From NCBI RefSeq assembly GCF_001746295.1, contig NZ_MJAH01000017.1, positions 1 through 64,000 of the forward strand: a stretch of DNA of 64,000 nt. The letters run 5' to 3'. Below are positions 27,376 through 35,215 of this stretch, piece after piece; position 1 is the stretch's first letter; each line of letters opens with the position of its first letter. The notes under the pieces were generated by a model. It worked only from the letters and a program-made list of their open reading frames with translations. It did no database searches and was not told where the DNA came from. The DNA is from Streptomyces sp. LUP47B. GTDB taxonomy: Bacteria > Actinomycetota > Actinomycetes > Streptomycetales > Streptomycetaceae. The position numbers were made by a program, and so were the translations under genes.

Positions 27376-27954
27376 ATGTCGGTACAGGAACGCAAGCAGC
27401 GCGAACGGGCGGACCGCGAGCGCCTCATCGTGGCGACGGCCCGCGAACTCGCCGAGCAGCAGGGCTGGGACGCGGTCACCACCCGCCGGCTCGCCGAGCG
27501 GATCGAATACAGTCAGCCGGTTCTCTACAGCCACTTCCGCGGCAAGCGCGAGATCATCGGCGCCGTCGCCCTTCAGGGGGCCACCGAACTGGCCACGGCG
27601 GTACGGGCCGCGACCTCCGCCGCGGACGGCCCGCGCGCCCGGGTCGCCGCCCTGGCCCGCACCTACCTCGACTTCGCCGCAGACAACCCGGCGGTCTACG
27701 ACGCCTTGTTCCAGCTCGACGGCGGCCTGGCGTACGCGCAGGAGGACACCCCCGCGCCACTGAAGGACGCCTTCGCCGCCCTGCTGGAGACTCTCGGCGA
27801 GGTCGCCGGCGACGGCGTCCAGCCGGGCCTGTTCACCGAGGTGTTCTGGGCGGCCCTGCACGGCCTCGCGACCCTGACCCGCGCGGGCCGCCTACTGCCC
27901 GAGGACGCCGAGGAAAGGCTGGAGCTGGTGGTTGACCGGCTCGCCGTGGTCTGA
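27376..27954 (+). CDS. TetR/AcrR-family transcriptional regulator
   Basis: 192 aa. N-terminal HTH at about residues 15-60: IVATARELAEQQGWDAVTTR, RLAERI, YSQPVLYSHFRGKREI. The C-terminal ligand domain includes ARTYLDFAADNPAVYDALFQ, typical of TetR_C members. It is divergent from the DUF1772/DUF4267 pair with a perfect 11-bp-arm palindrome between, so autoregulation and repression of that pair are likely. Ligand unknown. Confidence 0.88.
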   Translation: MSVQERKQRERADRERLIVATARELAEQQGWDAVTTRRLAERIEYSQPVLYSHFRGKREIIGAVALQGATELATAVRAATSAADGPRARVAALARTYLDFAADNPAVYDALFQLDGGLAYAQEDTPAPLKDAFAALLETLGEVAGDGVQPGLFTEVFWAALHGLATLTRAGRLLPEDAEERLELVVDRLAVV

Positions 27955-27986
27955 CACAGGGCCCCGAAGGGCAGGCACCCGGCGCC

Positions 27987-28247
27987 CTAACGACCCTTGG
28001 GCCGCCGCAGTCCCGCACCCGTGAGCAGCCGCACCACCTCGCGGCTGCTGACCTCCACCGCGCCGGCCGCCACGACGTCCGCGTACCGGTGCGACGGTAT
28101 GTCGTAGTGGTCGCGCTCGAAGGCGCGCCTCGGGACGCCCAACTCGTCGGCGAACGCGTGCAGTTCGTCGAAGGAGACGTCGCTGACGAGGTGGGACCAC
28201 ATGCGGCCGTGCCCCGGCCAGGTGGGCGGGTCGATGTAGACGGTCAC
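27987..28247 (-). CDS. DUF4031 protein
   Basis: 86 aa from GTG 28247: VTVYIDPPTWPGHGRMWSHL, then SDVSFDELHAFADELGVPRR and HYDIPSHRYADVVAAGA. This matches the small DUF4031 family, which has conserved DPP, HL and HYD motifs. Its GTG overlaps the stop of the upstream gene (GTGA, 4 bp), so the pair is translationally coupled. Function unknown. Confidence 0.8.
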   Translation of the reverse strand: MTVYIDPPTWPGHGRMWSHLVSDVSFDELHAFADELGVPRRAFERDHYDIPSHRYADVVAAGAVEVSSREVVRLLTGAGLRRPKGR

Positions 28248-28627
28248 GAGGATGAGGTCCCGCCCGCCGCGGTCCCGAGCGAGCCGACCGCCGCGATCTT
28301 CACGCCCGCCTTGTGGCACACCCAGTGCGGGTCGGGGCCGAGCTCCGGCTCCACGTCCAGGGCGTGCGGGTCGCCCGAGCCGCACACCGGGCACAGGGGC
28401 CAGCGGCCGTACCGCTCGAGAAGGGCGTCCTGGACGTCCTGGGCGACCAGGCCCGCCACGAACTCGGCGCCCTCGGGCCACTGCTCCACCCACCAGCGCC
28501 GCTGCACGAGCGATTCCTCCACCAACGACACCACGTCCGCGGCGGCTACCTCGTCCGCGGCCAGGTCGGCGAGTACGAGGGCGCGTGCCGTATGCAGGCT
28601 CTGTTCAAGTGGACCGATGGACTCCAT
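28244..28627 (-). CDS. Conserved hypothetical protein with Zn-ribbon-like Cys motif
   Basis: 127 aa from ATG 28627 (MESIGPLEQSLHTARALVLA). Mostly helical, with PLCPVCGSGDPHALDVEPEL and then WVCHKAG in the second half: C-x2-C ... C-H, a plausible metal site. Coupled by a 4-bp overlap to the DUF4031 gene. Divergent from the RpiR regulator, 54 bases away. No known function. Confidence 0.7.
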   Translation of the reverse strand: MESIGPLEQSLHTARALVLADLAADEVAAADVVSLVEESLVQRRWWVEQWPEGAEFVAGLVAQDVQDALLERYGRWPLCPVCGSGDPHALDVEPELGPDPHWVCHKAGVKIAAVGSLGTAAGGTSSS

Positions 28628-28681
28628 GGTGCCATTGTGCGCGCTCTTGACCACGACCCGAGCCGAAAATATCTTTCATAC

Positions 28682-29569
28682 GTGCCCCAGGAAGTGAAGG
28701 AAATTTTCGGCAGCGCTCTCGCCTCGAAGGTGCGCACGCTGGGTCCGTCCATGACGCGCTCCATGCAGCGGGTCGCCGAGGCCGTCGCCAAGGACCCGGC
28801 CGGGTGCGCGGCGCTCACCGTCACGGGCCTCGCGGAACTGACCGGGACCAGCGAGGCGACCGTCGTGCGGACGGCGCGGCTGCTGGGGTATCCCGGGTAC
28901 CGCGACCTGCGGCTCGCCCTCGCCGGGCTGGCCGCCCAGCAGCAGTCCGGGCGGTCGCCCGCGATCACCACGGACATCGCGGTGGACGACTCCCTCGCCG
29001 ACGTGGTCGCCAAACTCGCCTACGACGAGCAGCAGACCCTCGCGGACACGGCGGCCGGGCTGGACACCGTGCAGCTGGGAGCGGCGGTTACCGCGACGGC
29101 CTCGGCCCGGCGCATCGACGTGTACGGGGTGGGGGCCTCCGGTCTCGTCGCCCAGGACCTCACGCAGAAGCTGCTGCGGATAGGGCTCATAGCCCAGGCG
29201 CACAGCGATCCCCACCTCGCCGTGACGAACGCCGTGCAGTTGCGGTCGGGCGACGTGGCGATCGCGATCACGCACTCCGGGGCGACCGGGGACGTCATCG
29301 AACCGCTGCGGGTCGCCTTCGAACATGGGGCCACGACCGTCGCCATCACCGGGCGACCGGGCGGCGCTGTGGCGCAGTACGCCGACCATGTGCTGACGAC
29401 GTCCACGGCCCGGGAGAGCGAGCTGCGGCCGGCGGCGATGTCCTCACGGACGAGCCAGCTGCTGGTGGTGGACTGTCTGTTCGTGGGGGTGGCGCAGCGG
29501 ACGTACGAGACGGCGGCGCCGGCGCTGGCCGCGTCGTACGAGGCGCTGGCGCATCGGCATCGACGATAG
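28682..29569 (+). CDS. MurR/RpiR-family transcriptional regulator
   Basis: 295 aa. N-terminal HTH (LTVTGLAELTGTSEATVVRT followed by ARLLGYPGYRDLR, about residues 41-75) and C-terminal SIS sugar-phosphate-binding domain (IDVYGVGASGLVAQDL, IAITHSGATGDVIEPL, about 145-260). It lies 112 bases upstream of murQ on the same strand, so it most likely controls MurNAc-6-phosphate use. Start GTG 28682 has no clear Shine-Dalgarno; GTG 28694 (VKEIFGSAL) is an alternative. The upstream AT-rich stretch AAAATATCTTTCATA may hold the promoter. Confidence 0.85.
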   Translation: MPQEVKEIFGSALASKVRTLGPSMTRSMQRVAEAVAKDPAGCAALTVTGLAELTGTSEATVVRTARLLGYPGYRDLRLALAGLAAQQQSGRSPAITTDIAVDDSLADVVAKLAYDEQQTLADTAAGLDTVQLGAAVTATASARRIDVYGVGASGLVAQDLTQKLLRIGLIAQAHSDPHLAVTNAVQLRSGDVAIAITHSGATGDVIEPLRVAFEHGATTVAITGRPGGAVAQYADHVLTTSTARESELRPAAMSSRTSQLLVVDCLFVGVAQRTYETAAPALAASYEALAHRHRR

Positions 29570-29590
29570 ACCGTAGCTTCGGAGGTGCGT

Positions 29591-29643
29591 GGGTATCTGC
29601 GGGTCCGTTGTGGCTGGTCGCGCAGTTCCTCGCGCCCCTGGGT
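29591..29643. repeat. Dispersed Streptomyces intergenic sequence (GGCTGGTCGCGCAGTTCC type)
   Basis: The gap between the RpiR gene and murQ contains a TGCGGGTCCGTTGTGGCTGG segment followed by TCGCGCAGTTCCTCGCGCCC. I recognise this as a sequence that recurs in many Streptomyces intergenic regions, usually near gene ends. Only one copy is in the window, so repetition cannot be shown here. Confidence 0.45.
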
Positions 29644-29681
29644 AGGACATCCGACCGCGACTTCGAAAGAGCCGACCGCCC

Positions 29682-30617
29682 ATGACCTCCACCTCCAACC
29701 CCCGTGATCTGCAATCCCAGTTGGAGTCGCTCACCACCGAGGCCTTTCGGCCCGAGCTCGCCGACATCGATCAGTTGCCGACCCTCGACATCGCCCGGCT
29801 GATGAACGGCGAGGACGCCACCGTCCCCCCGGCCGTCGCGCGACGCCTGCCCGAGATCGCCGCCGCCATCGACGCGATCGCCGACCGGATGGCCCGGGGC
29901 GGACGGCTCATCTACGCCGGTGCGGGCACCGCCGGACGCCTCGGCGTGCTGGACGCCTCCGAGTGTCCACCGACCTTCAACACCGACCCCGCCCAGGTCG
30001 TGGGCCTGATCGCGGGCGGCCCGCAGGCCGTGGTCACCTCCGTCGAGGGGGCGGAGGACTCGGCGGAGCTGGCCCGGGCCGACCTCGACACGCTCGCGGT
30101 GACGGACGTGGACACGGTGGTCGGGGTGTCCGCGTCCGGTCGTACCCCTTACGCCGTGGGCGCCGTGGAACACGCCCGCGCACAGGGAGCGTTGACGGTC
30201 GGCCTGTCCTGCAACGCGGACAGCGCGCTCGCCGCGGCCGCCGATCACGGCATCGAGGTGGTCGTCGGCCCCGAGCTGCTGACCGGCTCGACCCGCCTCA
30301 AGGCGGGCACGGCCCAGAAGCTCGTCCTCAACATGCTGTCGACGATCACGATGATCCGCCTCGGCAAGACCTACGGAAACCTCATGGTCGACGTCCGCGC
30401 CTCCAACGAGAAGCTGCGCGCCCGCTCCCGCCGTATCGTCGCCCTCGCCACCGGCGCCGACGACGAGGAGGTCGAGCGCGCCCTGGCCGCCACCGACGGC
30501 GAGGTGAAGAACGCGATCCTGACCATCCTGGCCGACGTGGACGGCCCCACGGCGGCCCGGCTCCTGGAGGACTCCGACGGCCACCTGCGCGCGGCACTGG
30601 CGGCGACCACCCGCTAG
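29682..30617 (+). CDS. murQ: N-acetylmuramic acid 6-phosphate etherase
   Basis: 311 aa SIS-domain protein. Family signatures visible: SLTTEAFRPELADIDQLPTL at the N-terminus, LIYAGAGTAGRLGVLDASEC followed by PPTF (catalytic Glu within DASECPP), SVEGAEDS (second active-site Glu), GVSASGRTPYAVGA, and NMLSTITMIRLGKTYGNLMV. It splits the D-lactyl ether of MurNAc-6-P to GlcNAc-6-P, which the nagA product in this window can deacetylate. Preceded by its likely RpiR-type regulator. Confidence 0.95.
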   Translation: MTSTSNPRDLQSQLESLTTEAFRPELADIDQLPTLDIARLMNGEDATVPPAVARRLPEIAAAIDAIADRMARGGRLIYAGAGTAGRLGVLDASECPPTFNTDPAQVVGLIAGGPQAVVTSVEGAEDSAELARADLDTLAVTDVDTVVGVSASGRTPYAVGAVEHARAQGALTVGLSCNADSALAAAADHGIEVVVGPELLTGSTRLKAGTAQKLVLNMLSTITMIRLGKTYGNLMVDVRASNEKLRARSRRIVALATGADDEEVERALAATDGEVKNAILTILADVDGPTAARLLEDSDGHLRAALAATTR

Positions 30618-30622
30618 CGGGC

Positions 30623-31261
30623 TCAGCTGCGGACGAGGATCGCGTGCGTGACGTTCGGTGAGCTGACCAGCTCGGACACCCGGTAGCCGGCGATCCCGTC
30701 GCCCAGGTCGTCGAGCAGCCGCTCCCCGCGTCCGATGAGGAGCGGCGCGATCGCCAGGTGTACTTCGTCGATCAACCCGGCGCGCAGATACTGCCGGATG
30801 ACCGCCGCCCCGCCGCCGACCCGGACGTCCTTGCCGCCCGCGGCCTCGAAGGCGCGTCGCAGGACCGCCTCCGGCGGCTCGTCGGTGAAGTGGAAGGTGG
30901 TTCCGCCGGCCATCTCCAGTGCCGGGCGCAGATGGTGGGTGTGGACGAAGACGTCGTGGTGGTACGGCGGGTTGTCGCCCCACCAGCCCTGCCAGGACTC
31001 GTCCTCCCACGGCCCGCGCTGCGGACCGAACATGTTCCGCCCCATGATCGTGGCGCCGATGTTCTGATCACCGCGGACGAAGTAGTCGACGTCGATCCCG
31101 GGCTTCCCCGCGGCCGCGTCCTGCGACGCGGACATGAACCAGCTGTGCAGCTCGTCGCCCCAGCCGACGCCGTCACCGAAGGGGGCGTCCAGTCGCTGGT
31201 TCGGACCGGCCATGAAGCCGTCGAGGGAGATCGTCACGTTGTGGACTCGGACCTTGGGCAT
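30623..31261 (-). CDS. Dihydrofolate reductase-family (RibD C-terminal) protein
   Basis: 212 aa. DHFR/RibD fold: VHNVTISLDGFMAGP at the N-terminus, ATIMGRNMFGP, VFVHTHHLRP, VRVGGGAAVIRQYLRAGLID and LAIAPLLIGRGERLLDD. Members of this family are NADPH-dependent reductases of unknown substrate. ATG 31261 (MPKVRVHN) is preferred over GTG 31270 because GAGAGG lies about 8 bases upstream of it. Convergent with murQ, 5 bases between stops. Confidence 0.88.
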   Translation of the reverse strand: MPKVRVHNVTISLDGFMAGPNQRLDAPFGDGVGWGDELHSWFMSASQDAAAGKPGIDVDYFVRGDQNIGATIMGRNMFGPQRGPWEDESWQGWWGDNPPYHHDVFVHTHHLRPALEMAGGTTFHFTDEPPEAVLRRAFEAAGGKDVRVGGGAAVIRQYLRAGLIDEVHLAIAPLLIGRGERLLDDLGDGIAGYRVSELVSSPNVTHAILVRS

Positions 31262-31306
31262 GGCCTGCACCTCTCGTGTGGTGGCGTGCTCTCACCCCTA
31301 CGTCGT

Positions 31307-31978
31307 TCAGAGCCTGCCTGGATCGACATCCCCGCGCACCTTTTTCCAGACGAGCGTGTAGCGCCAGAAGAGCCGCCGCCTCAACCGTGCACCGGGCAGC
31401 ACACGGCGGACCTCGCGCGCGAACTCGGTGTAGGGGACGTCCGCCGGACGGGTCGGCGCGGTCATCGCGACGGGACGCTGTGATGCCGTACGTCCCCTGT
31501 TCTTGACCCAACCGGTGACCAGGTTGAGCGGCACGGACGCGAGGCCGAGGAGTGTCTGAACGCGGGTGTCTTCGCGCGTCAGCCCGACGATCACCAGGGT
31601 TCCGCCGGGGGCCAGCTGTCGTCGGAAGCGGGTGAGGGTCTCGGCCAGGGGCAGGTGGTGGAGTACGGCGACGCAGGTGATGACGTCGTAACGGCCACCC
31701 TCGTCGTACGACAGCGCGTCCGCGACGGAGAAGGTGACGGGGAGGTCGGGATCGCTCAACTCCCGTGCCGTGCCGATGATTCGCTCGTCACTGTCGATGC
31801 CGTCCACGTGTGTCGCACGGGTCGCCAGCAGCCGCACGAGATCTCCGGAACCGCAGCCGACGTCGAGGGCGCGGTCGTAGCGCCGGGGCAGTTGACGCAT
31901 GAGCCACGAGTGGAAGTGGGCGTTGTGGGACCACGGATGGGCGTCGTTGAAGCGAGCGAGGGCGTCCAGGAGAGCCAT
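31307..31978 (-). CDS. Class I SAM-dependent methyltransferase
   Basis: 223 aa. Rossmann-type motif I ALDVGCGSGDLVRLLA at about residues 38-53, motif II HVDGIDSDERII, motif IV YDVITCVAVLHHLPL (about 100), and post-motif LAPGGTLVIVGL. The C-terminus RRLFWRYTLVWKKV is basic. Probably a small-molecule methyltransferase; substrate unknown. It lies 9 bases downstream of the next gene on the minus strand and may be co-transcribed with it. Confidence 0.87.
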   Translation of the reverse strand: MALLDALARFNDAHPWSHNAHFHSWLMRQLPRRYDRALDVGCGSGDLVRLLATRATHVDGIDSDERIIGTARELSDPDLPVTFSVADALSYDEGGRYDVITCVAVLHHLPLAETLTRFRRQLAPGGTLVIVGLTREDTRVQTLLGLASVPLNLVTGWVKNRGRTASQRPVAMTAPTRPADVPYTEFAREVRRVLPGARLRRRLFWRYTLVWKKVRGDVDPGRL

Positions 31979-31987
31979 GGGTTCGAT

Positions 31988-32380
31988 TCAACAGGGCATG
32001 CGGCCCTCGTTGTTGGCCTTGCGCACCCTGGCCCGCAGCACGTCGCCCTGCGGGGCGGGCCGGGTGGACCCGGGCTCGCAGTCCCACTCCCGGCCCCCGC
32101 CGAGCGGCCTGAGCTGCACCCTTCCGCCCAGGTGCGCCATCACCTCCCCCACGCGCCCGTCCCGCTCGTCGACGACGTACGACCCCACCGGCGGCCGCTC
32201 CCCGCGCAGTACGGACGCCAGCCGCTCGGCCGTGCGTACGTTGCACCGGCCGAGGTCGACCAGGGGGAAGGGTTCGTCACCGGCACCGGTGAGGGGGTCG
32301 ACGGCGAGGGACGGCAGCACGACACCGACGCCGGTGAGGGCCTGTCGCAGGGACTCCAGGACTTCTTGGGTGGACCGCAC
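31988..32380 (-). CDS. Conserved hypothetical protein
   Basis: 130 aa from GTG 32380 (VRSTQEVLESLRQALTGVGV), chosen because GGAGGAAAA lies just upstream; an earlier in-frame start would bury that ribosome site. Contains LPSLAVDPLTG, LVDLGRCNVRTAERLASVLR and a basic end. Streptomyces-type sequence with no recognised domain. Upstream of a methyltransferase gene, divergent from the HTH-DUF5753 regulator. Confidence 0.7.
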   Translation of the reverse strand: MRSTQEVLESLRQALTGVGVVLPSLAVDPLTGAGDEPFPLVDLGRCNVRTAERLASVLRGERPPVGSYVVDERDGRVGEVMAHLGGRVQLRPLGGGREWDCEPGSTRPAPQGDVLRARVRKANNEGRMPC

Positions 32381-32497
32381 GCTTTTCCTCCATGGGCACG
32401 GTGAGTTCACTGTTCGCAACACAGCGTGTCGGTCACGGCCCTAACCTGGCCAGACAGGGCGTCCCAACAACCTCGTCTGCTGGATCGGGAGCTGGGC

Positions 32498-33337
32498 ATG
32501 GCAGGACCGAAGGATCTGGACCCGTCGTCGTCACCGAGGGCGCTGCTGGGCGCGGAGCTGCGGCACGCGAGAGAGAAGGCCGGGCTGAGCCAGGAGGAGC
32601 TGGGGCAGCGGCTGTTCGTGAGCGGGTCGTTCGTGGGGCAGCTGGAGGCGGGCACGCGCAGGATGCAACCGGATGTCGCGCGACAGCTGGACGAGGTGCT
32701 CGGAACCGACGGTTTCTTCCAGCGGAACTGCGCGGCGGCGGCCAAGTCCAAGTACCCGAAGCACTTTTCGGAGGTGGCGGAGGCTGAGGCCCAAGCCACG
32801 GCGATCAGGGAGTACACGCCACTCCTGATCCCCGGACTGCTGCAGACTCCCGCTTACGCACGAGCGGTGAACTGTGCGTACGACCCGACAGCACCGAAGG
32901 AAACCATCGAAGGGTGGGTGGCCGGCCGGTTGGAGCGGACCCGACTGCTCGACTATCCAACAAAGCCTTTGTTGTGGGCGGTTCTTGACGAGGCCGCATT
33001 ACGGCGGGAGACCGGTGGCCGGACGGTGATGGCCGAGGCTCTGCGCCACATCGCCGATCTGGCGCGCCGGAGCCGGGTCATGATGCAGGTGCTGCCGCTC
33101 AGTGCGGGAGCACACGCGGCAATGCAAGGCGCCATGAAACTGATGGAGTTCGAGGATGCCCCTCCGCTGATCTACTACGAGGGGGTACGCACGGGACGGA
33201 TGGAGGACGACCCGGCTACGGTCGCCGACCTGAGGTTCACGTTCGATCTCCTCGTGGCGTCCGCGCTCTCGCGGGAGAACTCCCTGGCCCTGATCGAGTC
33301 GTTGGCGCAGGATTACGCCCATGAGGAACAACCCTGA
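32498..33337 (+). CDS. Helix-turn-helix regulator of the Scr1/WhiJ type (XRE + DUF5753)
   Basis: 279 aa. N-terminal XRE HTH: LRHAREKAGLSQEELGQRLF followed by VSGSFVGQLEAGTRRM, about residues 20-60. The C-terminal ~180 residues are DUF5753 (EYTPLLIPGLLQTPAYARAV; VLDEAALRRETGG; YYEGVRTGRMEDDP). Such proteins pair with DUF397 proteins encoded immediately downstream in Streptomyces and are linked to development (whiJ/abaA-like loci) or toxin-antitoxin behaviour. ATG 32498 follows a GGGAG site. The DUF397 start lies inside its 3' end (17-bp overlap). Confidence 0.88.
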   Translation: MAGPKDLDPSSSPRALLGAELRHAREKAGLSQEELGQRLFVSGSFVGQLEAGTRRMQPDVARQLDEVLGTDGFFQRNCAAAAKSKYPKHFSEVAEAEAQATAIREYTPLLIPGLLQTPAYARAVNCAYDPTAPKETIEGWVAGRLERTRLLDYPTKPLLWAVLDEAALRRETGGRTVMAEALRHIADLARRSRVMMQVLPLSAGAHAAMQGAMKLMEFEDAPPLIYYEGVRTGRMEDDPATVADLRFTFDLLVASALSRENSLALIESLAQDYAHEEQP

Positions 33338-33515
33338 GACTTGGCGCAAGTCGACGTACAGCGGCGGTGGCGGCGACAACTGCCTGGAAGTAGCGGACGG
33401 CCACCCCACCGCCGTCCCCGTCCGCGACTCCAAGACCCCCCACGGCCCGAAGCTCATGCTCCGGCCCGAGTCATGGTCCGCCTTCGTCGAGGCGGTCGTA
33501 GAGGTCAGGATCTGA
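33321..33515 (+). CDS. DUF397 protein
   Basis: 64 aa. The diagnostic DUF397 pattern is clear: WRKSTYSGGGGDNCLEVA, then VPVRDSK and a C-terminal W-x2-F (SWSAFVEAV). It overlaps the HTH-DUF5753 gene by 17 bases, so the two are coupled. In the paired systems studied in Streptomyces the small protein counteracts or partners the regulator; which role applies here is unknown. Confidence 0.92.
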   Translation: MRNNPETWRKSTYSGGGGDNCLEVADGHPTAVPVRDSKTPHGPKLMLRPESWSAFVEAVVEVRI

Positions 33516-33540
33516 CCTATACGGCTCCTAGCGTGGCCCC

Positions 33541-34074
33541 ATGACCGACACCACACACACCATCACCACCGACGAGCGCACCGACCTGCTGGAGGCGCTG
33601 GCCCACAGCCGGCGCTTCCTGCGCTTCACGACTCGTGACCTCACCGACGAGCAGGCCGGGCAGCGGACCACCGCCAGTGAGCTGTGCCTGGGCGGACTGA
33701 TCAAACACGTCACGTCGGTGGAGCGGAGCTGGGCGGGCTTCATCGTCAACGGCCCCTCGGCCATGCCCGACTTCACGGCCATGACCGAGGCGGACTTCGC
33801 CAAGCGGGCCGACGAGTTCCGGATGCACCCCGGCGAGACGCTGGCCGGCGTGCTGGCCGACTACGAGGAGGCGGCCCGCCGGACCGACGAACTCGTCCTG
33901 GCCCTGCCGGACCTGAGCGCCACCCATCCGCTGCCCGAGGCGCCATGGAACGAGCCCGGGGGTCGATGGTCGGCCCGCAGGGTCCTGCTGCACATCGCCG
34001 CCGAGACCGCCCAGCACGCGGGCCACGCCGACATCATCCGCGAGTCCCTGGACGGCGCCAAGAGCATGGGCTGA
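33541..34074 (+). CDS. DinB-family (DUF664) mycothiol transferase-like protein
   Basis: 177 aa DinB four-helix protein. The three His ligands are visible: LGGLIKHVTSVERSW (His near residue 60), the mid-region, and HIAAETAQHAGHADIIRESL near the C-terminus (His near 150-162). Actinobacterial DUF664/DinB proteins are predicted bacillithiol/mycothiol S-transferases. It follows the DUF397 gene by 25 bases and is ended by a G/C-rich hairpin. Confidence 0.85.
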   Translation: MTDTTHTITTDERTDLLEALAHSRRFLRFTTRDLTDEQAGQRTTASELCLGGLIKHVTSVERSWAGFIVNGPSAMPDFTAMTEADFAKRADEFRMHPGETLAGVLADYEEAARRTDELVLALPDLSATHPLPEAPWNEPGGRWSARRVLLHIAAETAQHAGHADIIRESLDGAKSMG

Positions 34075-34123
34075 CCGGTCCCGAAGCTCAAGTCCCCAGC
34101 TCCGAGCTCTCTTTTCAAGGAAT

Positions 34124-34154
34124 GGGTGGAGGGCCCCAACCCGCCCTCCCACCC
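34124..34154 (+). terminator. Hairpin after the DinB-family gene
   Basis: GGGTGGAGGGC (34124-34134) pairs with GCCCTCCCACCC (34143-34154), one bulged C, 8-base loop. It lies about 50 bases after the stop codon. Confidence 0.6.
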
Positions 34155-34179
34155 CGCGTGTTGACTTGACGCGTTCGGC

Positions 34180-34209
34180 TTGCCACGCAGAGTCACGATC
34201 GTCTAGCGT
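34180..34209 (+). promoter_or_regulatory. Candidate sigma-70-type promoter for the 34300 HTH gene
   Basis: TTGCCA (34180-34185) and TAGCGT (34204-34209) with an 18-bp spacer, a good match to the HrdB-type consensus in Streptomyces. Transcription from it would give a leader of about 85 bases containing two hairpins. Confidence 0.5.
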
Positions 34210-34230
34210 GCCCGGATAACAGACAGAACA

Positions 34231-34296
34231 GCCCCCGCCAGGTGCTAGCAACACCTGCGGGGGCTTGACCTACGAGATCGAAGGACAAGTTCGATC
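34231..34296 (+). promoter_or_regulatory. Two-hairpin 5' leader of the HTH gene
   Basis: Hairpin 1: GCCCCCGC-C-AGGTG (34231-34244) pairs with CACCT-GCGGGGGC (34252-34264), followed by TTG, so it looks like an intrinsic terminator. Hairpin 2: GATCGAA (34276-34282) pairs with TTCGATC (34290-34296), with a 7-base loop GGACAAG that exposes the GGA of the ribosome site; ATG follows 3 bases after the stem. The paralogous gene at 59463 has the same arrangement. This could be attenuation or translational control. Confidence 0.6.
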
Positions 34297-34299
34297 CCC

Positions 34300-35169
34300 A
34301 TGGCTGACGCCAAGCTTAGTCCTGCCTCCCTGCCCGCGCACGCATCCCCGCACCCCATGGCGAATCCGGGATACGGCAAACGCTCCGCCCCGGACCAACG
34401 CCCCCGCACCGCGCACGACTTCGCCCACCTCCCACCTCGCGAAGCCGCCATCGCCGCGTACCTCGACCGCGTCCCCGACGGCGCCGACATCTCTGTAAAG
34501 ACGCTGGCCAAGACGCTGCCGTACGGGCAGTGTGCGCTCGGCACGGCCCTCAACCGCCTCCAACGGGCAGGCCACTTGCGCCGGGGGCGCGAACGCCTGG
34601 ACTCCGCTTCCGGAGGACACCGCTGGATCACCCGATCGTGGTGGTCCCGTACCGCACGCGACGACGACTGGTGGGCCGCCTTCACGCGGGGCGACGTACC
34701 GGAAGACACTCCGCCCCCGCCCACCCGTTCCCGCGCCCACATCCTCCTCGCCGCCCTCGGCCGCGAAGTCCCCTCGCTGTCCCTCTCCGCCGTCGACTGC
34801 GCGGCCCTCGCCCCGCTGGTGACGGAGTGGTTCACCCGAGGAGCCACCGAGGAGGTCGTACGCCACGCCCTGACCAGCGGCCTGCCGACCCCGGTCCACC
34901 ACCCGGCCGCCCTCCTCCGCCGCCGCCTGACCGACAAGCTCCCACCGGAGCCCCCGCCTGACCAGCCACCCCACCGGATCCTGGAGTGCGCGGAGTGCAG
35001 AGTGCCCGGGCCTCCCGAGGCCCTGCCGGGGGGCTTCTGCCGCGGTTGCCGAGACGGATACGCCCCCGCGCGCCCCGCCTCACTCCTGCCCGCCCCCGAG
35101 ATCCACGCCCGCGCAAACGAGATCCGGGCCGCGATGTCCCTGAGACGAGAAGAAGGGACGCTCGTATGA
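34300..35169 (+). CDS. Winged-helix DNA-binding protein, paralogue of the 59463 gene
   Basis: 289 aa. A winged-helix/MarR-like HTH occupies about residues 45-105 (LPPREAAIAAYLDRVPDGAD, ISVKTLAKTLPYG, ALNRLQRAGHLRRGRERLDS), followed by a Pro-rich linker, a helical domain with EWFTRGATEEVVRHALTSGL, PTPVHHPAALLRRRLTDKLP, and a Cys4-type zinc ribbon (CAEC...FCRGC, about 233-253). The protein at 59463 has the same order of parts and ends at its ribbon. Streptomyces genomes carry several such genes. The GGA in hairpin 2 sets the start at ATG 34300. Target unknown. Confidence 0.75.
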   Translation: MADAKLSPASLPAHASPHPMANPGYGKRSAPDQRPRTAHDFAHLPPREAAIAAYLDRVPDGADISVKTLAKTLPYGQCALGTALNRLQRAGHLRRGRERLDSASGGHRWITRSWWSRTARDDDWWAAFTRGDVPEDTPPPPTRSRAHILLAALGREVPSLSLSAVDCAALAPLVTEWFTRGATEEVVRHALTSGLPTPVHHPAALLRRRLTDKLPPEPPPDQPPHRILECAECRVPGPPEALPGGFCRGCRDGYAPARPASLLPAPEIHARANEIRAAMSLRREEGTLV

Positions 35170-35215
35170 CCGCTCCTACGGTCCGTCGTCACCGGACCCC
35201 CGTGTGTGTACAGTC

